Origin: Asparagopsis taxiformis
Taxonomy: Eukaryota > Rhodophyta > Florideophyceae > Bonnemaisoniales > Bonnemaisoniaceae
Direction of reading: 5' to 3'
Assembly (NCBI GenBank): GCA_030407315.1
Contig: JALQPE010001805.1
Location: forward strand, 124,001-188,000
DNA: 64,000 bases
Under the pieces are notes generated by a model. That model was not told where the DNA came from. It searched no databases and saw nothing but the letters and a program-made list of their open reading frames with translations. The translations under genes were made by a program, and so were the position numbers. This document shows, piece by piece, positions 63,121 to 64,000 of the stretch; within the stretch, counting starts at the first letter, position 1; each line of letters starts with the position of its first letter.

Positions 63121-63128
63121 TATATAAA
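63121..63128 (+). promoter_or_regulatory. TATA box of second dehydrogenase-like gene
   Basis: TATATAAA, 55 bp before the ATG at 63183. Confidence 0.7.
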
Positions 63129-63182
63129 CCCGTCCATCAAACGCCTCCACACCATAACCTTTCCACCCCATCGCACCACACC

Positions 63183-64000
63183 ATGTCTCACCTCTCGACC
63201 ATCGTCCTGCTACTCGTCGTGCTGCACGCAGCACACGCAGCCAACCCAGTTTCACAGCCAATCCTCCCGGGACGCGATGTGCACACCCGTCGCTACGCAA
63301 GCATCCCAGACTTTATGGGACAACCATCCGGCATAAACGCCATCGTCTCCCAGGGACGCGATCTCTTCATCACCACCGGTACAAGCGGCTCGCTCATCTA
63401 CCGCATATCCCGCCGGGGGCAAGTGTCCCTCTGGTTCGACGTCGCCAATGCCGTGCTGGTGTCGACGGGACGCAACGTGGACACGACAAACTTTATTCAT
63501 GGCGGACTTCGTGCTGTGGCATTCCATCCCAATTTTCGCCGCAACGGCCGATTCTACTGCTCATTTATGGAAACTCGTCCGACCAATTCCGCCGATTTTC
63601 GATACCTCTCCGACTCGCCCCCGGAGGAGGGTCGCATCGAGGCAGATAGTGTCGTGGCCGAATTCACAGTCGTGAACGGTCGCCCCGATCCTATGAGCTA
63701 TCGACAGGTCATTCGCGTTGGTATGCCCGTGTATGACCATCCAGTCAAGCAGATGGTGTTTCGTGGAAAGTTCCTGTATATCGCCCATGGTGACGGTTCG
63801 GTGCAGTCGGACGTTGCTAGGGGTGGCCAGCGCAATGATGCGTTGGGTAAGATTCTTCGTATCGATCCTCTGCAAAGGGGTCGTCGTCCGTATCGTGTTC
63901 CTAGGAGTAATCCGTTTGTTGGTAATCCCAATTTCTTGAATGAAATCTATGCTATTGGATTCCGCAATCCGCATCATCTATGCTTCAGTCGGAGTGGAAT
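63183..64000 (+). CDS. Glucose/sorbosone dehydrogenase-like gene, copy 2 (partial)
   Basis: Open from ATG 63183 to the window edge, 272 codons so far. It begins with a signal peptide (MSHLSTIVLLLVVLHAAHA) and continues as the same secreted beta-propeller as copy 1: NAIVSQGRDLFITTGTSGSL, AVAFHPNFRRNGRFYCSFME, GMPVYDHPVKQ, AHGDGSVQSDVARGGQRNDA and GFRNPHHLCF. Relatives oxidise sugars with PQQ as cofactor, but substrate and cofactor cannot be told here. It is in tandem with copy 1, with similar TATA spacing. The C-terminus lies outside the window. Confidence 0.85.
   Translation, partial: MSHLSTIVLLLVVLHAAHAANPVSQPILPGRDVHTRRYASIPDFMGQPSGINAIVSQGRDLFITTGTSGSLIYRISRRGQVSLWFDVANAVLVSTGRNVDTTNFIHGGLRAVAFHPNFRRNGRFYCSFMETRPTNSADFRYLSDSPPEEGRIEADSVVAEFTVVNGRPDPMSYRQVIRVGMPVYDHPVKQMVFRGKFLYIAHGDGSVQSDVARGGQRNDALGKILRIDPLQRGRRPYRVPRSNPFVGNPNFLNEIYAIGFRNPHHLCFSRSG

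Overview
This is nuclear eukaryotic DNA, most likely from a red alga (a compact florideophyte-type genome such as Chondrus would fit). The species is inferred, not proven. Most host genes are single-exon and tightly packed, often tail-to-tail with gaps of 18-30 bp. They include a nuclear HLIP-type light-harvesting-like protein with a transit-peptide-like leader, a plastid-type SnoaL/UVR protein, double B-box and SHLQK(Y/V)-class MYB regulators, and several walled-cell glycosyltransferases. One host gene shows a clear short intron.

Positions 1-30392 form a three-level nest of mobile elements. The outer layer is a minus-strand Ty1/copia element: the tip of its 3' LTR at 1-33, pol 86-3280, gag 3271-4752, and an extra U1-type zinc-finger frame at 4850-5140. 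Its 5' LTR is split by a plus-strand Ty3/gypsy chromovirus at 5651-29867, flanked by the 5-bp duplication TGATG. The chromovirus LTRs differ by about one base, and it has an intact 1.5-kaa pol with a C-terminal chromodomain. Its gag is interrupted by an 11,956-bp terminal-inverted-repeat (TIR) element at 8583-20538 with a 2-bp AA duplication. Taking out the insert and one AA puts the two gag halves back in one frame. The TIR element has no recognisable transposase. It holds a 2.3-2.7-kb inverted repeat built of palindrome-rich satellite units, an array of 12- and 27-nt microexon-like segments, a 24-bp x5 array and a 43-bp x7 array.

Positions 30393-32960 hold a broken piggyBac transposase and short AAAGTGGC-type inverted repeats. 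From 32959 to 50881 lie thirteen host genes in alternating orientation: Sec20-like SNARE (-), ubinuclein/HPC2 (+), tubulin cofactor C (+), a spliced secreted protein (-), a GT14 branching enzyme (+), an SNF1/CIPK-like kinase (-), a coiled-coil protein (+), a VanZ-like membrane protein (-), a double B-box protein (-), a GT61 glycosyltransferase (+), a bZIP factor (-), a SnoaL/UVR protein (+) and an unusual SSXT-MYB fusion (-). Roles cover membrane traffic, chromatin, cytoskeleton, signalling, transcription and cell-surface glycans. They do not form one pathway.

Positions 50882-58873 are mostly non-coding. A diverged inverted duplication (about 52.06-53.69 kb against 55.37-56.96 kb) brackets the HLIP gene at 54348-54665. 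The window ends with a tandem pair of secreted glucose/sorbosone-dehydrogenase-like genes. The first (58952-60378) has a one-base frameshift; the second (from 63183) is intact but runs off the end. Both have TATA boxes 55-80 bp before the ATG.

The signals most worth a second look are the TIR element with its microexon array, a near-textbook -1 frameshift cassette between the chromovirus nucleocapsid and pol, recurrent C(AACG)G and CGA mini-hairpins in the chromovirus, and the SSXT-MYB fusion.
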